Of a DNA stretch of 64,000 nt, positions 23,536 through 35,189 are shown piece after piece; position 1 is the first letter of the stretch; the number at the start of each line of letters is the position of its first letter. The stretch comes from Amblyomma americanum. Taxonomy: Eukaryota; Arthropoda; Arachnida; Ixodida; Ixodidae. Location of the stretch: NCBI RefSeq assembly GCF_052857255.1, contig NC_135500.1:46931772-46995771 (forward strand), written 5' to 3'. The notes below the pieces were generated by a model, which saw nothing but the letters and a program-made list of their open reading frames with translations, had not been told where the DNA came from and made no database searches. A program made the translations under genes and the position numbers.

Positions 23536-26500
23536 AAAAAACGCAGGCAATTTTTTATATAATAATCCTATTGTAATGTTGAAGAAAATTGTAGCCCTGG
23601 TACCTTAACACCATCCAGCACATAAAAAGGTGCGCATCAAAATATTATGTTCTCCTGTAGTGAAATTTGTTTTCCTTTTGGTCGAAAAACACCTACTTTT
23701 GATTTCTTCGCGTTAACTTTTCATTGATTGTTACAAGCCCACGAATCTAATTCACGCTAAGAATATTTCCTTTAAATATTTATTCAGCTTCAGAACTTGA
23801 TGATACCAGGGCATTTTAATTATCAGCATTTATAACGAACTTAATATCTAAACAAATGTATGCAATATCATAAATATATTAATTAAATAAGACATGACCT
23901 TAAATGCTATCCTGTGAAACACCTGAGACTATTTATTTTCTGAGAGAAGTGAATCCATTGATTTCAACATACTGAAACTTATTTTACAGGTAGCGACCAC
24001 TCCAATAATTTCATTAATAAAAGCGATCCTTAATACGGATGTACAAAATGTATCAAAGTTACGCGTACCCTCGATACTGCCATGCCTGCGAGAAGGTGTC
24101 TGTACACTTCTTTCGTCTTGTTTCAGTCGCGCTGTGCCTTTACCTGACGAATAATAAAAAAATTACAACGGCCAATCCAACTGTGCTTCTGAGGACAGGA
24201 AGCAGAGGTAAATTGCTGTTCTTCCATAGTCGCAACAATCGCGACCTACAGGGGCACAACCGCTAAGCAACATGGTCGTCGCAGAGATTGAGGACTGCTC
24301 TGGTCTTGCTCGGTGCCGTGTCGCTTCTCGTCGGCATGTTAATATGTCCCTTCCGCTCACAGGCTCTCGATTATTGGGCTCAATTGTCATATTTAAGAAC
24401 AACACAAGCCAGGGTGCACTGCCTCGTTGAAGGCGAGGATGACCTGAACGCGGTCGTATGTTGCGTGTTGCGGCGTAAAAACGTGCACGCTGACGTCAGT
24501 CAAAGCCTCTGCATTCAAACTTCACAAGTGCAACGCAATACTGCATGCGCTGTAGTTTGAATTTCACGGTTACGCCGTTATAAAAGTAATGAGGGCGTTT
24601 TCCGCTTGTTATATTCTTACCTCGACCGCTTGAACACTTAGTGGAGAACGCCGGCCAACGCGTCAGATAAATATAGTCTCGCACGATCAGTATGCTAGAC
24701 AACACCGGCGGCGTTCAAAGCTGCCTTAATATACCAGACCGTTTTTTTAGCACGTACTGTAACCATTATCCCATCTAATTTTCTTACACTGCTTGCGTGT
24801 ACTGCACAAGCTGTGTTCTTACGGTAGTAGTCTTACCTAGAGGGATCGAGCGATGCCCTTCGCGCTGCACATTCGATATTCAAAGGTGCGCGACAGTGCC
24901 CGTTCCTTCGTTCCTGCTTATAAAAGCACCTGTCAAGTACGCCTTAAATCTTCTGACGGAAATTGTGCAGCGCGAACACCGCTCGAGCGTTTTGCCCATT
25001 TTTCGGACACCGTACAGTTTGTTATCTTACAAGTACAAAGCGGGATCAAATAAACGAGCAAAGCGTAAAACGCAACTTACCTTACTGACAGCTTGTTCAG
25101 GCAATATCTTATTCTATAATTTTACACCGAGCGCAAAGATTGATTAAACAAAAATCTGTGTTCTTTCAGGACCACTGTACTTGCAAGGTCGGCAACTCAG
25201 CACAATGTAAGCACATGCTTCCTATGGGGTTGTTCGTTAAAAGCAATGGCTTTTGCACCAAAGTGGTGTTATGATATTTCTTTTTGTTTTGTTCCAAGCA
25301 TACTGTCAGTCTTGCAGAGGCTGTTACAGGAAAGAGCAACGTATATGAAAAAAAACAAGATGTCACCAACAAACTAAAATCGGCAAACGAGCTTAAGTCA
25401 TAAACTTACAGAGATACGCTGCCACAATGAATAAGTCAACAGAATTACTGCAAATGCAAGGATACATTCGTGCACGCATTTATGTATACAAATAAAAGTG
25501 CAACGCCAAATTTCAAAACACAAATTCAAAAAATTCAGGCTCTCTCCCATTTGACTTTGATATCTGCTGCTGCTTGCTTCATTGTGCTGTTTGTTTAACA
25601 ACCAGCTCGTGTACTAGCGTAATAAGTGCTTAAAGTTAATATTTCACCACTGACCATTTGCCGCGGGAGCGCTAAATTTCCATATTAATGCGCCGACGAG
25701 AACGACAGCACTTCAGAGTAAGTACTCTTGTTTACATCGCTGTGTACAAGCTACTGCTCGTTTGCATGGCCTAAATGTTAACCGAGCTTTGCTTATGTTA
25801 AATGATCTCTCCATTTTTCAAGCTGCTGTACCCGTGCTTGGTTGCGCAGTACGACAGCGCCCATGCGATCGTACGCCTGGGAAACAATAGCCGGGTCGTT
25901 GACATCGCGCAGGACCGACTTATTTCGCTAATTGAACCTGCTTTCTCCGATGTGATCAATACTTGATTTTAAATCACTTCAACCAGGAATATGTTCCGTG
26001 ACAGCTTGCATTATTTGAAATGGTTTTTAATGTTATCCACAATTAAGCGAAGGCGGCGACGGTTGCTGGTCGCAAACCATTGCTTGGCACTCCGGGTTAC
26101 ACCGGTGCGTCTTGCTCCTCGTAAGCGCGTCCTGCGATGTAACAGATCAGCGCTTTCAGGTCAATGTTGTCAAAATTACACTCGCTGCTCGTTTGAGCTC
26201 ACGAAAACTTGCGAATTCGCTCTCCACAATCGCCAAAGTTGCATACACGAACCCTGCGGATGGCAAGAATATGACGTTTTAATGTCAACTGATTTCCTCG
26301 CACTCTGCTTTTTGCGAGGAGCAGCCTGAACTGCTCTCGACTGCTCTTCCTGCAGCGAAACTGTTCTCGTTCTACCACTGGTTGAAAGTGATTCCACTTC
26401 CATTCACCCACTGGAATGGGCCGTGAGAGATTTCTGCAAATGGCCTGCTTAGAGCAGTTTTCTTTTTTCAATCACATTCTATCTCATTAAAGACGCTGAC

Positions 26501-27822
26501 GACCTCACAACAACCGGTTGCTCGCCCTCAGCAGCTAGCCATATTTTGAGGTAAAAATTGAAGGGCAGTAACTTCCTACCTTGCCTTTGTCCCTGACTTA
26601 GTCGCTGATTAACTTCTGTCTCGTACGAGGCAAAAGTAACGTGATGGTAATAAAAGGCATGAAAGATGCACTTCCTAGTAGCTGAGGGCACAGGTAATCT
26701 CTAAACTGATCCATTACCCGCCTCCCGGGGCCCTCCAGCAACAATGCCATATTGTTCACTGGGTGAAACCCCACTCCGAAGACGAGGCGGGCAACTAACG
26801 AAAGACCTGAAGACGCTGAGCGCGGACCTCGCACTGCACACAAACTTGCCCATGCGAAAGGCCGGAAGAGCTGCGTGGTTTCTTCTTTAGTGGTGGGTAC
26901 GGATCGATGCCTGCAAACATTCCCAAGTCATCAGCCCCTTACTGAAATGAAGACAGAGCATGGCCACGTATTTATTTATTTTCCCTCAAGCCATGGACTT
27001 CCTGACTACCAACAACACTATGAAAATTTTGTCCTCCCTAATTGCTGAAACCTCGCTCTGACCTCAAAAGACAACATTCAACAGAGTTCTTTCTGCTTGA
27101 TTTAAATTTAAAAAATGAACGCCAACCAAAGTAAGATAACACGACATTTCAGGACCTACTCGGTTTCTTAAAGATGTGTGACTGCGAGCAAGTTGTGCTT
27201 CGCTTTACAAGCCTACGTATTGTCAGCAGCCGGGAAACGTCGTGTTAGCTTAGTTAGCGCCCTTTTCTCACTTAAATAAATATCACTTCTTGCATATTTT
27301 ATAATGTTAAGTAGTATCAGAAAATAAGAAAGAAACTGCGACTCGAAATACCAAGACAACCAAACTGAGAATGGCTACAAATGTGAAGGACTGCACGTGG
27401 AGATTATTGCCTACCAAGTGTAGCAAACCGAGACGAGATCAGGCATTCTAGGCGAGTGTTAATGCACGCAGGATGAAAACAAAATTAAACTGGCCTTCAC
27501 TTTTGCATCTTTCCTTCAGCGCACTCAGTGAGCACAGCCATGCAAGCGCTCCTGCAAAGGGACATCATTAGTCGAGGAGGTGCCCTTTTAGCCCGAAGTA
27601 CTAGTTTCATGCCTCATACCCCACTTGTCGTGACGTTAAATTCCACATACCACATGCTACACTTTTAAGAGCGTTAACTCTTACTACTTACGTTTGTCAA
27701 GGACGCGCCTGTCTGCAATGAAAGTCAAATTGACCAAAACAATTGCCACGTGACCACACTATATCACATACCAACAGTGGGCGCGTTACGCCTCAGTTGA
27801 TACCTATAGATTCGATCCGTTA
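23536..27822. other. Unassigned
   Basis: 4.3 kb of AT-rich DNA. Open frames at 24288-24560, 24797-25147 and 26176-26843 show no motif I recognise. I see no transposon protein, RNA gene or clear repeat structure. Confidence 0.4.
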
Positions 27823-27824
27823 TA

Positions 27825-28648
27825 CAGGGTGTTTCACCTAAGACTACACATTTTCTAAAGAGGCTTTTTGAGTCACAAGACCGCTTTTTTCGGCATAGTA
27901 TCAGTGGTGCAGTACATAAGAATACAGCCAAGGCGTGCTTACTGGTTTAATAGGCTAGAACGTTAGGCCAGTTGGTGTAGCGACATATTTAAAAACTGCG
28001 CAGAAAAACACAGGACGGGAAGGAGAAACACGCACACACACAGGAGCGCAAACACGTACACGCACACATTGCGCTCGTGTGTGTGTGAGTGTTTCTCCCT
28101 CCCGTCCTGTGCAAACTGAAAAACTGATTAACTAATAGTGAATAACTAACTTTTCAAATATTACTTTCAGGCTCCTTAATTACTGAGATTTGTATAGCCC
28201 ACCGTAAGTAATATCAATATCAGTTCTTAGAATACCGAAAATGCAGTTAGCCTCGGTGCTATGGCCTAACAAATTCTGGCTGCATCCCGCCCAAATCCAT
28301 GCTGTTTCGAAAAGCTTGCAGGCAAAGCATCCTCTCCAATGCACGTGACTCGTCGAAATAGCCAAAATTTGTTGCGCCGCAGAGCCGAGGATAACTGCGT
28401 TTTCAAAATTCTAAACACTGATTTATATATTACTTACGGTGGCCTACACAACTCTCAATAATTAAGGAAACGAACTGTACTAGTTAAAAGTTAACCTTTT
28501 AATATTAGTTAACCAGCCTGCTAGTTAGCACTTCTTAGCTGTATTCTGATGTATTATACCCCTGATAATGTTATGCCGAAAGAAGCTCTCCTCTAACTAA
28601 AAAAGACGATTTTTAAGAATTGTGGTAAGTGTTAGATGAAACGCCGTG
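27825..28648. mobile_element. TIR element with CAGGGTGTTTCA ends
   Basis: The left end CAGGGTGTTTCACCTAAGACT (27825) is matched in reverse complement by CACGGCGTTTCATCTAACACT (ending 28648), 17 of 21 identical. TA dinucleotides flank both ends (27823-27824, 28649-28650). No transposase. The TA sites fit a Tc1/mariner-like non-autonomous element. It carries a hairpin repeat inside. Confidence 0.6.
27971..28111 (+). mobile_element. Fold-back element with A-box-like leader, copy 2
   Basis: The leader GGCCAGTTGGTGTAG (about 27967) is followed by AAAACTGCGC, as in the copy at 39984-40131. Arms are at 28009-28050 and 28070-28111 and share CAGGACGGGA[A/G]GGAG, with a loop of about 19 bases. No clean target duplication was found, perhaps because the right end is truncated. 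Confidence 0.55.
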
Positions 28649-28692
28649 TATATTTGCCAGTACAGCGGTAATCGAAGTGGGACCCCACCTCT

Positions 28693-28712
28693 CCCCCCCC
28701 CCCCCCCCCCCC
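28693..28712. repeat. Poly-C run (20 nt)
   Basis: Twenty consecutive C after a C-rich lead. Confidence 0.9.
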
Positions 28713-28739
28713 ACGGGACAACCATTTTAATAAAATTTG

Positions 28740-28930
28740 GGGGCCACCTGTTTTACGCAGAGCGCTCGAAGTGGTGTAAAACGACATGGAATTTTCAAGA
28801 GGATAAAATTACTGATAGAGATGAAACCCATAGTATGTGTAGGATTCGCACCGACGACCTTTCAGCCCTCAAACCGTGCATTCCGACTGCGTTCACACGG
28901 CCGTTACTGCCGAATCATTTGTCGCAGCGG
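28740..28930 (-). mobile_element. Possible tRNA-derived SINE remnant
   Basis: On the minus strand GGTGCGAATCCTAC resembles a B-box, preceded by a possible anticodon-arm region. Degenerate, and the A-box is not convincing. Confidence 0.25.
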
Positions 28931-28998
28931 ATTCCGGATGGTGCCTAACGATTGGTCGCGTAGTGATGCATGCGTTTATAAAATTTATTAACTGATAT

Positions 28999-29152
28999 TG
29001 TTACATGGTTAGTTCAGCAGCAGGGACGATAGGCTGCACAAAGAAGACACACCAAAAACCAAGTCACTGAAGCCCTAGCTCCAGCGTCCTCGTCGTCAAC
29101 TGCCCAGCGACAGAACAATGTCCTCTTCGCTTCGCGACGGTGTACCGTAACA
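28999..29152 (-). repeat. 3' LTR of gypsy B
   Basis: Runs from TGTTAC to GTAACA, so it has perfect 6-bp inverted ends. It closely matches the right LTR, sharing TGGTTAGTTCAGCAGCAGG and CCAGCGACAGAACAA. Confidence 0.9.
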
Positions 29153-29180
29153 CTACCCCTCCCCCTCCGCCCCACGGGGG
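29153..29180 (-). other. Polypurine tract of gypsy B
   Basis: On the minus strand it is a purine-rich run ending GGAGGGGGAGGGGTAG directly at the LTR. Expected plus-strand primer. Confidence 0.7.
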
Positions 29181-29201
29181 AAGACACAGTCCCTGGGCGG
29201 C

Positions 29202-30470
29202 CTAAGGGGGTGGGTGCGAGGGGTAGGGTTTAAAACGGGCGACGTGCACAAGCCGTGTGCAGAGGGCAGCGGGAGGAGAGTTGAGGTGCAGCGGCGTGAG
29301 TTCGTAGGTCACACTGCTCAGTTGCCGCAGGACGCGGTAAGGACCGACGTAACGAGGCAGGAGCCTCTCACACACTCCCACACGGCGTGCAGGGAGCCAG
29401 AGGGGCACCAGGGAGCCGGGAGGGTAGTGGACGTCACGGTGATAAAGGTAGGAACGACGTTTTTGAGCGGTCTGAGAAGCGCGGAGACGATCCCTAGCGA
29501 TTTGGCGGGCGGCGTCAGCACGGGCAATGGCGTCACAAGCATAACTGCTAGTAGAAGGGTCAGAAGACAGTAAGCTGTCAAAGGGTAACAAAGGGTTGCG
29601 GACAAAGAGCAGGTAGAAGGGGAGTATGCAGTGGTATCATTGCGTGAGGAATTGTAGGCGAACGTCACGAAGGGTAAACTAACGTCCCTGTCACGATGGT
29701 GGTTGGAGACATACATGGACAGCATGTCTGTCAGGGTGTGGTTAAGGCGCTCAGTAAGGCCGTTTGTTTGGGAATGGTAGGCTCTCGTGAGCTTGTGACG
29801 GGTGGAGCAGGAGCAGAGAAGGTCGTGGACCGCTTCAGAAAGAAAGCAGAAAGAAAACAGAAAGCCTCGATTTTTAAGCAGTTGACGAGGAGCGCCATGA
29901 AACAGGACGACGTCATGGAGGAGAAAGTCAGCGACATCGGAGGCACAGCTGGTCGGGATATCGCGCGTGATAGCGTACCGGGTAGTGTAATCGGTCGCAA
30001 CGGCAATCCACTTTTTTCTGGAAGTTGATGTGAGAAAAGGCCCAAGCAGATCGAGACCAACAGAGAAAAATGGCTCAGTCGGAATGCCAATGGACTGAAG
30101 CTGGCCACTAGGAGGGAGCGGTGGCGTTTTCCGGCGCTGACATTGATCGCAGGCAGCAACGTAACCGCGGAAAGAGTGGTAAAGGCCAGGCCAGAAGAAC
30201 CGCCGGCGCACGCTGTCGTACGAGCGGGACACGCCGAGGTGTCCTGCTGTAGGAGCGTTCTGAAGCTGAGCAAGTACTGTGGAGCGGAGATGCGTCGGGA
30301 TGACGATCAAGAGGTCGGCGCCATCAGAATGCATATTGCCACGGTGCAGAATACCGTGATGCAGCACGAACAAGCTCAGAGCAGTATCGGAAGGGCCGCT
30401 TCGGGGGCGGTCGATTATGGGGCGCAGAGATGGATCACGGCGCTGCTCGTCGCCGATGTGTAGAAAGTCC
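29202..30470 (-). pseudogene. Integrase of gypsy B
   Basis: The zinc region shows HLGVSRSYDSV and CDQCQRRK. The core has D in VGLDLLGPF and E in GLTERLNHTL, but the second aspartate motif reads LLKNRG, so the catalytic D is N. The GPY/F-like tail (RYVGPYRVLRQ) and VHVARFKPYPSH follow in another frame (29202-29591). Inactive by sequence. Confidence 0.85.
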
Positions 30471-30959
30471 GAGACGGACAAAACGCAATCGTCGGTATCA
30501 TGGTTGTGGGAATCAGGAGGACCGACAGGATAGCGGGACAAACAGTCAGCGTCTTGTTGCAACTGGCCAGACTTGTAGACAACAGTGAATGTGTATTCCT
30601 GCAAGCGCAAAGACCAGCGACCCAGTCGGCCTGTGAGGTCTTTAAGAGAGGAGAGCCAACACCAGGCATGGTTCGAGGGTGGAGTTTCGTTAACGCCCAA
30701 ACAAGCGCTAGGCACTCTCGCTCAGTAATGGAATAGTTACGTTCAAAGGGAGATAGCAGGCGGCTGGCGTAGGCAATGGCCTGATAGTGGTCGTGCTGGC
30801 ACTGCGCAAGAATGGCGCCAATACGATGGCCCCTGGAGTCGGTGCGAAGTTCCGTATGCGCAGAAGAGCTGAAATGGACCAGCACAGGTGGAGCAGTGAG
30901 GGCCGCAACAAGTGCGGTGAAGGCGCGAGGTTGGTCAAGGCCCTAAGAGAAAGGCACAT
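30471..30959 (-). pseudogene. RNase H of gypsy B
   Basis: Shows LRTDSRGHRIGAILAQ, AIAYASRLLSPFERNYS and TERECLALVWAL, then the [16 protein letters not shown] connection in an overlapping frame. A frameshift near 30700 divides it. Confidence 0.75.
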
Positions 30960-32120
30960 CTTTCTTCAGGAGGGTGATAAGGGGACGGGCCGTGTCGGTG
31001 AATTTCGGGATAAGCCGGCGGAAATACGAGCAGAGCCCGAGGAAACTGCACATATCGCTTGAGGAACGGAAAGCTGGGAACTCGAGAACGGCATGAACTT
31101 TGTCAGGGTCGGGCTTGACACCAGAAGCATCAAACAAGTGGCCGAGGACCTTAATTTGGCGCTGGCCGAAGCTGCACTTCTTGGAGTTGAGTTGGCGACC
31201 GACGCCTCGGAAGACAAGGATACTATAAAGACGGTGTAGGTGTCTTTCGAAAGTTGGGGAGAAAACGAGAACGATATCTAGGTAGCACAAGGACGTCGTC
31301 CATTTGAAGCCACGCAGGAGCGAGTCAATCATACGCTCGAAGGTTGCAGGAGCGTTGCAGAGGCCGAAAGGCATGACTTTGAATTGGTACAGGACATCGG
31401 GGGGTGACAAAGGCAGTCTTCTCGCGATCCTGTTCGTCAGCAGTAATTTCCGAGTAGCGTGAACGGACATCAATAGAAGGAAAAATTGGCGGTGGTCTAG
31501 TTCTGGTTAAATCTGGAGTGACGCGATAGCTACAGCTCGCCGAGTGGAACTTGCTCAGTCGAATTGCAAAGTCGGTCTTTCGCCGCGCCGTTTCGCTGGG
31601 CGTTCCTCCATCTTCGTCCCACTTGACACGGCGCATGCGCACAGCTGTGGCAGCTCGGTTTCGCCGGCGCGCAGCGCCGCCGGCAGCAGCAGCTGCTACA
31701 CACCACGTGACCAACACGTGGATGTTCACGTGACAAGCCACGGCGCCGCGCAGCCGGCAGCTGCTCCGCACCACGTGACCAGCCACGTGACTTTGGCGAA
31801 GCCGCCACGCTGAAGACTCGAAATGCTACCTTAATGTAACTATCGCTACGAAATAACTGGCACCCTGTAGGCAGTCGAGGGCGTCATCGATTCTCGAGAG
31901 AAAATATACGTCTTTGGTATTTGATTAAGATTGCGATTTTCGACATAGAAGCGCCAACTACCATCTTTCTTTTTGACCAACACCACAGTGGACACCCACC
32001 GACTACTAGAAGTGTTGATAATGTTATTCGCCAGCATCTTGTCCACCTCCATCTGGATGACATGGCACTCAAGAAGCGAGGCACGATAGGGCCTCCTGTG
32101 TATGGGGCTGGCATCACATA
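30943..32120 (-). pseudogene. Reverse transcriptase of gypsy B, split
   Basis: The N-terminal part lies at 31851-32120 ([45 protein letters not shown]). The remainder lies at 30943-31473 ([28 protein letters not shown]). The active site reads CYLDIVLVF where YLDD is expected, so one GAT codon is deleted. The insert 31474-31850 sits between ASYFS and the DVRS block. Confidence 0.85.
31474..31850. mobile_element. 377-bp insertion inside gypsy B RT
   Basis: It interrupts the RT exactly between two adjacent conserved blocks. It is GC-rich in the middle, with CACGTG repeated several times and GCGCAGCGCC-type palindromes. It has no coding capacity. Ends are about AATTGGCGGTGG and TAACTATCGCTAC. 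A short GAAA is present at both junctions. Likely a non-autonomous mobile element of unknown class. Confidence 0.55.
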
Positions 32121-32261
32121 AGTTTATGCGAGGGGTCAGGACAGTAATTTGGCCGAGAGGACGATTCCCAAAATCGAAGACGCCGCTGTAGGAAACTAAA
32201 AGGGCGGAGAGCGCGCTGGCGTGGTCCATGTGAGAACTCAGCACGGGTAGACACCTGGCGT

Positions 32262-32369
32262 GGTCCGCAGTCGGCACGACGATCGTAATCAGAGCGAGGT
32301 CCGTTGTCGGCACGACGATCATAATTAGAGCTATGTCCGTAGTCCATACGACGATCATAATTACAGCTA
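32262..32369 (-). repeat. 36-bp minisatellite, three units, in frame
   Basis: Three imperfect 36-bp copies share CACGACGATC[A/G]TAAT. Read on the minus strand they encode a 12-residue repeat (TTDIALIMIVVP-like), so the array kept the frame when it expanded. It lies between gag and RT of gypsy B. Confidence 0.75.
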
Positions 32370-32379
32370 GCTTGAGGCG

Positions 32380-33299
32380 GCGAAAACCAACGGCTGTGGC
32401 AGTGGCGGGAAATGTGGCCGACACACGAGCAGGTGAAGCAGATAGGCCGGTCGTCTGAGGTTCTCCAGTCCGCAGGATTCCGGTAGCGATAACCCGGCGG
32501 GAATGGCCAGAGTCAGTAAAGCAGCAGCAACCAACGGAGTGATGGTTGGTGTACAGGACGACGCAGATGGCAGGCCAGAATTGAGACCCACTTTCGCGAA
32601 ATCCTGGCGAACAGCGGGCTGGATCAGACCAATCGTAGCTTCAGGCGGCTGAGGGGCGAAGGCAACGGGAGTCATAGCCTCCAGTTCTCTCCGTACAATT
32701 CGGGTAAAATTGGCAGGATGGGATGGTTGTTTCGGTGTTGGTAGGTCTTCGCAGGAGGTTGTCGCCGTCGTGTTCGGAAGGCGGTCGAAACGGGGAGCAA
32801 TGCGGCGGTGTTTGTCTTGCTCAAACTGCCGGCATACCTGGAGGACGGAGTCGACCGTTGCGCAGTCTTTGCATAGGAGCAGATTAAAAGCGTCATCAGC
32901 GATCGCCTTGAGGATGTGGCCCACCTTGCCGGTCTCTGACGTGGCGCTGTCTACGTTACGACAAAGAGCGAGGAAGCAAGGTCTTTTTTAGCGCCGAGCT
33001 TGCGTCCAATTTGCTTGCCAAATAAGTCGCGGAGCTTCTGCTTACAGGTGTTCCAAGAGGTAAGGTCCTCCTCATCCGTCTCGAAACAGACGCGCCGTGC
33101 CCGCCAAGTAGAAGATCACGTTAGCAAGCACGAGGGTCGCGTCCCAGCGGTTGTGCTTAGTCACACGCTCATGCATGGCTAGCCAATCTTCAACATCGAC
33201 ATCATCGGTGCCACAAAAGGTGCCCGGGTCGCAAGGCTGGGCCACGACAACGGTCGGCGCTGGGGTTGACGCTGCGGCCGGAGGTGTGTTGGACGGCAT
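32380..33299 (-). pseudogene. Gag of gypsy B
   Basis: Starts with ATG at 33297-33299 (MPSNTPPAAAS). DVEDWLAMHERVTKHNRWD and NVIFYLAGTARL follow, then a stop at 33072. The C-terminal part (32367-32924) has HILKAIADDAFNLLL and, in another frame, a CFTCSCVGHISRHC zinc knuckle. It would be the structural capsid protein. Frameshifted between 32925 and 33071. Confidence 0.75.
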
Positions 33300-33350
33300 A
33301 GTGATGGATACAATTTGGCGACCGCTGCAGAGGTCCAGGGCGTGGTACTA

Positions 33351-33364
33351 AAACCTCCACCAAA
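33351..33364 (-). other. Primer-binding-like site of gypsy B
   Basis: On the minus strand TTTGGTGGAGGTTT directly follows the 5' LTR. TGG matches the CCA end of a tRNA. Gypsy C has the same TTTGGTGGAGGT at the same place. The tRNA species was not determined. Confidence 0.55.
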
Positions 33365-33521
33365 TGTTACGTGGTTAGTTCAGCAGCAGGAACGATAGGC
33401 CGCACACAGAAGACACCTCAAAAACCAAGTCACTCAAGCACTAGCTGCAGCGTCCTCGTCGTTGTCAACTTCCCAGCGACAGAACAACGTGCTCTTCGCT
33501 TTCTGGACTGGGTACCGTAAC
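33365..33521 (-). repeat. 5' LTR of gypsy B
   Basis: Starts TGTTAC and ends CCGTAAC before the GATAT duplication. Similar to 28999-29152, with several substitutions and a few extra bases. Confidence 0.9.
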
Positions 33522-33522
33522 G

Positions 33523-33810
33523 ATATAACGAGGAAAAATACCGAATATAGCGAAGGTAGCTGTAAATCGCAAAACTAGTCCAAAATCAATGAGATAGATG
33601 GAGCTGCTTGCGTCTCCAAGGGGAAAGGAAACATCCGCGGATGTTTAGATTTGCTCTTCTCCGCGTTTGCTGAGCACACCGATGTCAGAACTTGAAGCTC
33701 CCGTAGCTAGCGCTTTTAAGTCGAACAGTGAGGTAGTGTTGGCGGAGAATTTTGGGAGACTGTTTGCAGACACTTTCGCCTGCTTCTTCTCACCCATCGT
33801 GACAATTTGG
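33523..33810. other. Unassigned flank
   Basis: No gene or recognised repeat. Confidence 0.4.
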
Positions 33811-34022
33811 TTTGGTTTATGGGGGTTTAACGTACCAAAGCGACTCATGCTGTGAGGGACCCCGCAGTGAAAGGCTCCGGAAATTTCGACCACCCGGTGT
33901 TCTTTAACGTGCGCTGACATCGCACAGCACACGGGCCTCAAGCATTTCGCCTCCGTCGGAATGCGACCGCCGCGGCCGGAATCGAACCCGCATCCTCCGG
34001 GTCAGCAGCCGAGCGCCACAAC
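33811..34022 (+). mobile_element. Ruka-like tick SINE
   Basis: Near full length. It opens TTTATGGGGGTTTAACGT and includes GACATCGCACAGCACACGGG. It ends in a tRNA-like block with GGAATCGAACCCGC (B-box on the other strand) and CAGCAGCCGAGCGCC. I recognise this as a family common in ixodid ticks. Transcribed by RNA polymerase III and mobilised by LINE proteins. Confidence 0.8.
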
Positions 34023-34294
34023 AATGGATGGATGAATGAATGGATAAGGCTGAACCCTTTAAATCGGGCGGTTGTTCAAGCCACCTAGCCATGACTTGTG
34101 AAATTTTACTCTTGTCTTGATTTTAGCCACCAATCAGATAACCTTCGCTTGGTTACTTCTACCCGCTTAATATCTACCTTCCCTTCACTGTCCTTAAACC
34201 CCAATGCCTTGGATAAATCAGCCCCGCTGCTTTCCACTGTAGGGTGGAGCCCTTTACAGAGCCCTTCACTGAGCCGCCGCGGCGGCCCGCTCAT
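34023..34294 (-). pseudogene. LINE C-terminal end with tail
   Basis: The minus-strand protein end contains CKGLHPTVESSGADL, KALGFKDSEGKVD and RRLSDWWLKSRQE. A short 3' UTR (TGGCTAGGTGGCTTGAACAA) and an (ATCC)-like tail follow. Same family as 59370-60345. 5' truncated at about 34294. Confidence 0.75.
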
Positions 34295-34545
34295 GGCATT
34301 GTTTAGGAAGTTTTATAAGGGTGCATCACCATGTCAAATGCCACTCGGTGATAGCCTGCTCTAACTTGTGTTTCACCTCTGCGACATATATTTGAATATT
34401 TTCTGTAGCCCTTGTGGCAGTAGAACATAGACTCTTTGCAGAGAAAGCTCAATGTCGAAGGTCACTCTCAAAGGTGAGAACCGATATTTTCAGCCCCGAT
34501 AGGAGCAGTCGTGTTTCTTCGCTGAATCGCAGGAGAAAGTAATGT

Positions 34546-34720
34546 GCTTAATTTCATTTCATTTATTGAACCCTCAAGGCCAGAGGCATTAAAGAGGGGA
34601 GTGCTCACAAAACAAAAAATACATAAACAGATGCAATGCATGTTTGAAAAAAAGTATTATCATCCTCCTTTTGTACAATGTTAGCTAGTGCAGAACGAAA
34701 AATCCATCACATTGTGTATC
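34546..34720 (-). mobile_element. LINE 3' UTR and tail
   Basis: On the minus strand TTAATGCCTCTGGCC, GAGGGTTC and AATAAATGAAATGAAAT form a LINE end like those at 22829 and 40795. No ORF kept. Confidence 0.5.
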
Positions 34721-34721
34721 T

Positions 34722-35030
34722 GTGCCGAAGCAATACAACGTGAGACGCCAATTCATGTCCTGTATTCATGACAAGTACATTGCAATAACTGGAAAGACCC
34801 TTGACGACGAAGCGGCTACACTGAAGGCGTCGCTCAGAAAAGAGCAGGAATTCGTCCAAACCCCTCCCGAAACGGCAGAAGAAATGGTGAGAACGAGCTT
34901 CATTATTTTCCATCTAACTGCAAAATCTGAAAAACCTTTCACCGATTGGTGATTTGTGAAAAACTGTTTGCTTCAAGTCGAAGGTGCTGTCTCTCCCAGG
35001 AAGAAAAAAGAATAAGGAAAATAATTTTTT
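34722..35030 (+). pseudogene. hAT transposase N-terminal fragment (GTF2IRD2/Charlie-like)
   Basis: Translation reads PKQYNVRRQF, ALKASLRKEQEFVQ, VRTSFIIFHLTAKSEKPF then a stop, with FVKNCLLQVEGAV continuing. This corresponds to the end of the BED-like finger and the start of the transposase core of the hAT group whose C-terminus is seen at 46134-46740. A separate fragment. Confidence 0.6.
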
Positions 35031-35189
35031 ACCCCATACTGTGGCGGAGAAAATTACCCAGATGAGCCACGGCAGAACAAAGATACTAGCATTTGGGAAG
35101 GCAAATTATTTAGCCATTATGACATATCTTGTTCATGAATATTGCAGCTTTTTTGAAATGTGATGGGAGGAATCATCAACCATTGATCA

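Larger units (their letters stand above)
28999..33521 (-). mobile_element. Ty3/gypsy retrotransposon B, both LTRs
   Basis: LTRs at both ends, a polypurine tract inside the left one, a primer-binding-like site inside the right one, and a target duplication define it. Left GATAT (28994-28998) recurs at 33522-33526. It reads as 4 bp (ATAT) if the right LTR ends in a mutated CG, or 5 bp otherwise. Minus-strand content is gag, RT, RNase H and integrase, with many breaks. A 377-bp insert interrupts RT. It is non-functional: RT and integrase have lost catalytic aspartates. Confidence 0.9.

Noticed and set aside
28740..28930. A functional tRNA gene on the minus strand
   Set aside because: B-box resemblance only; the A-box and acceptor pairing are not convincing.
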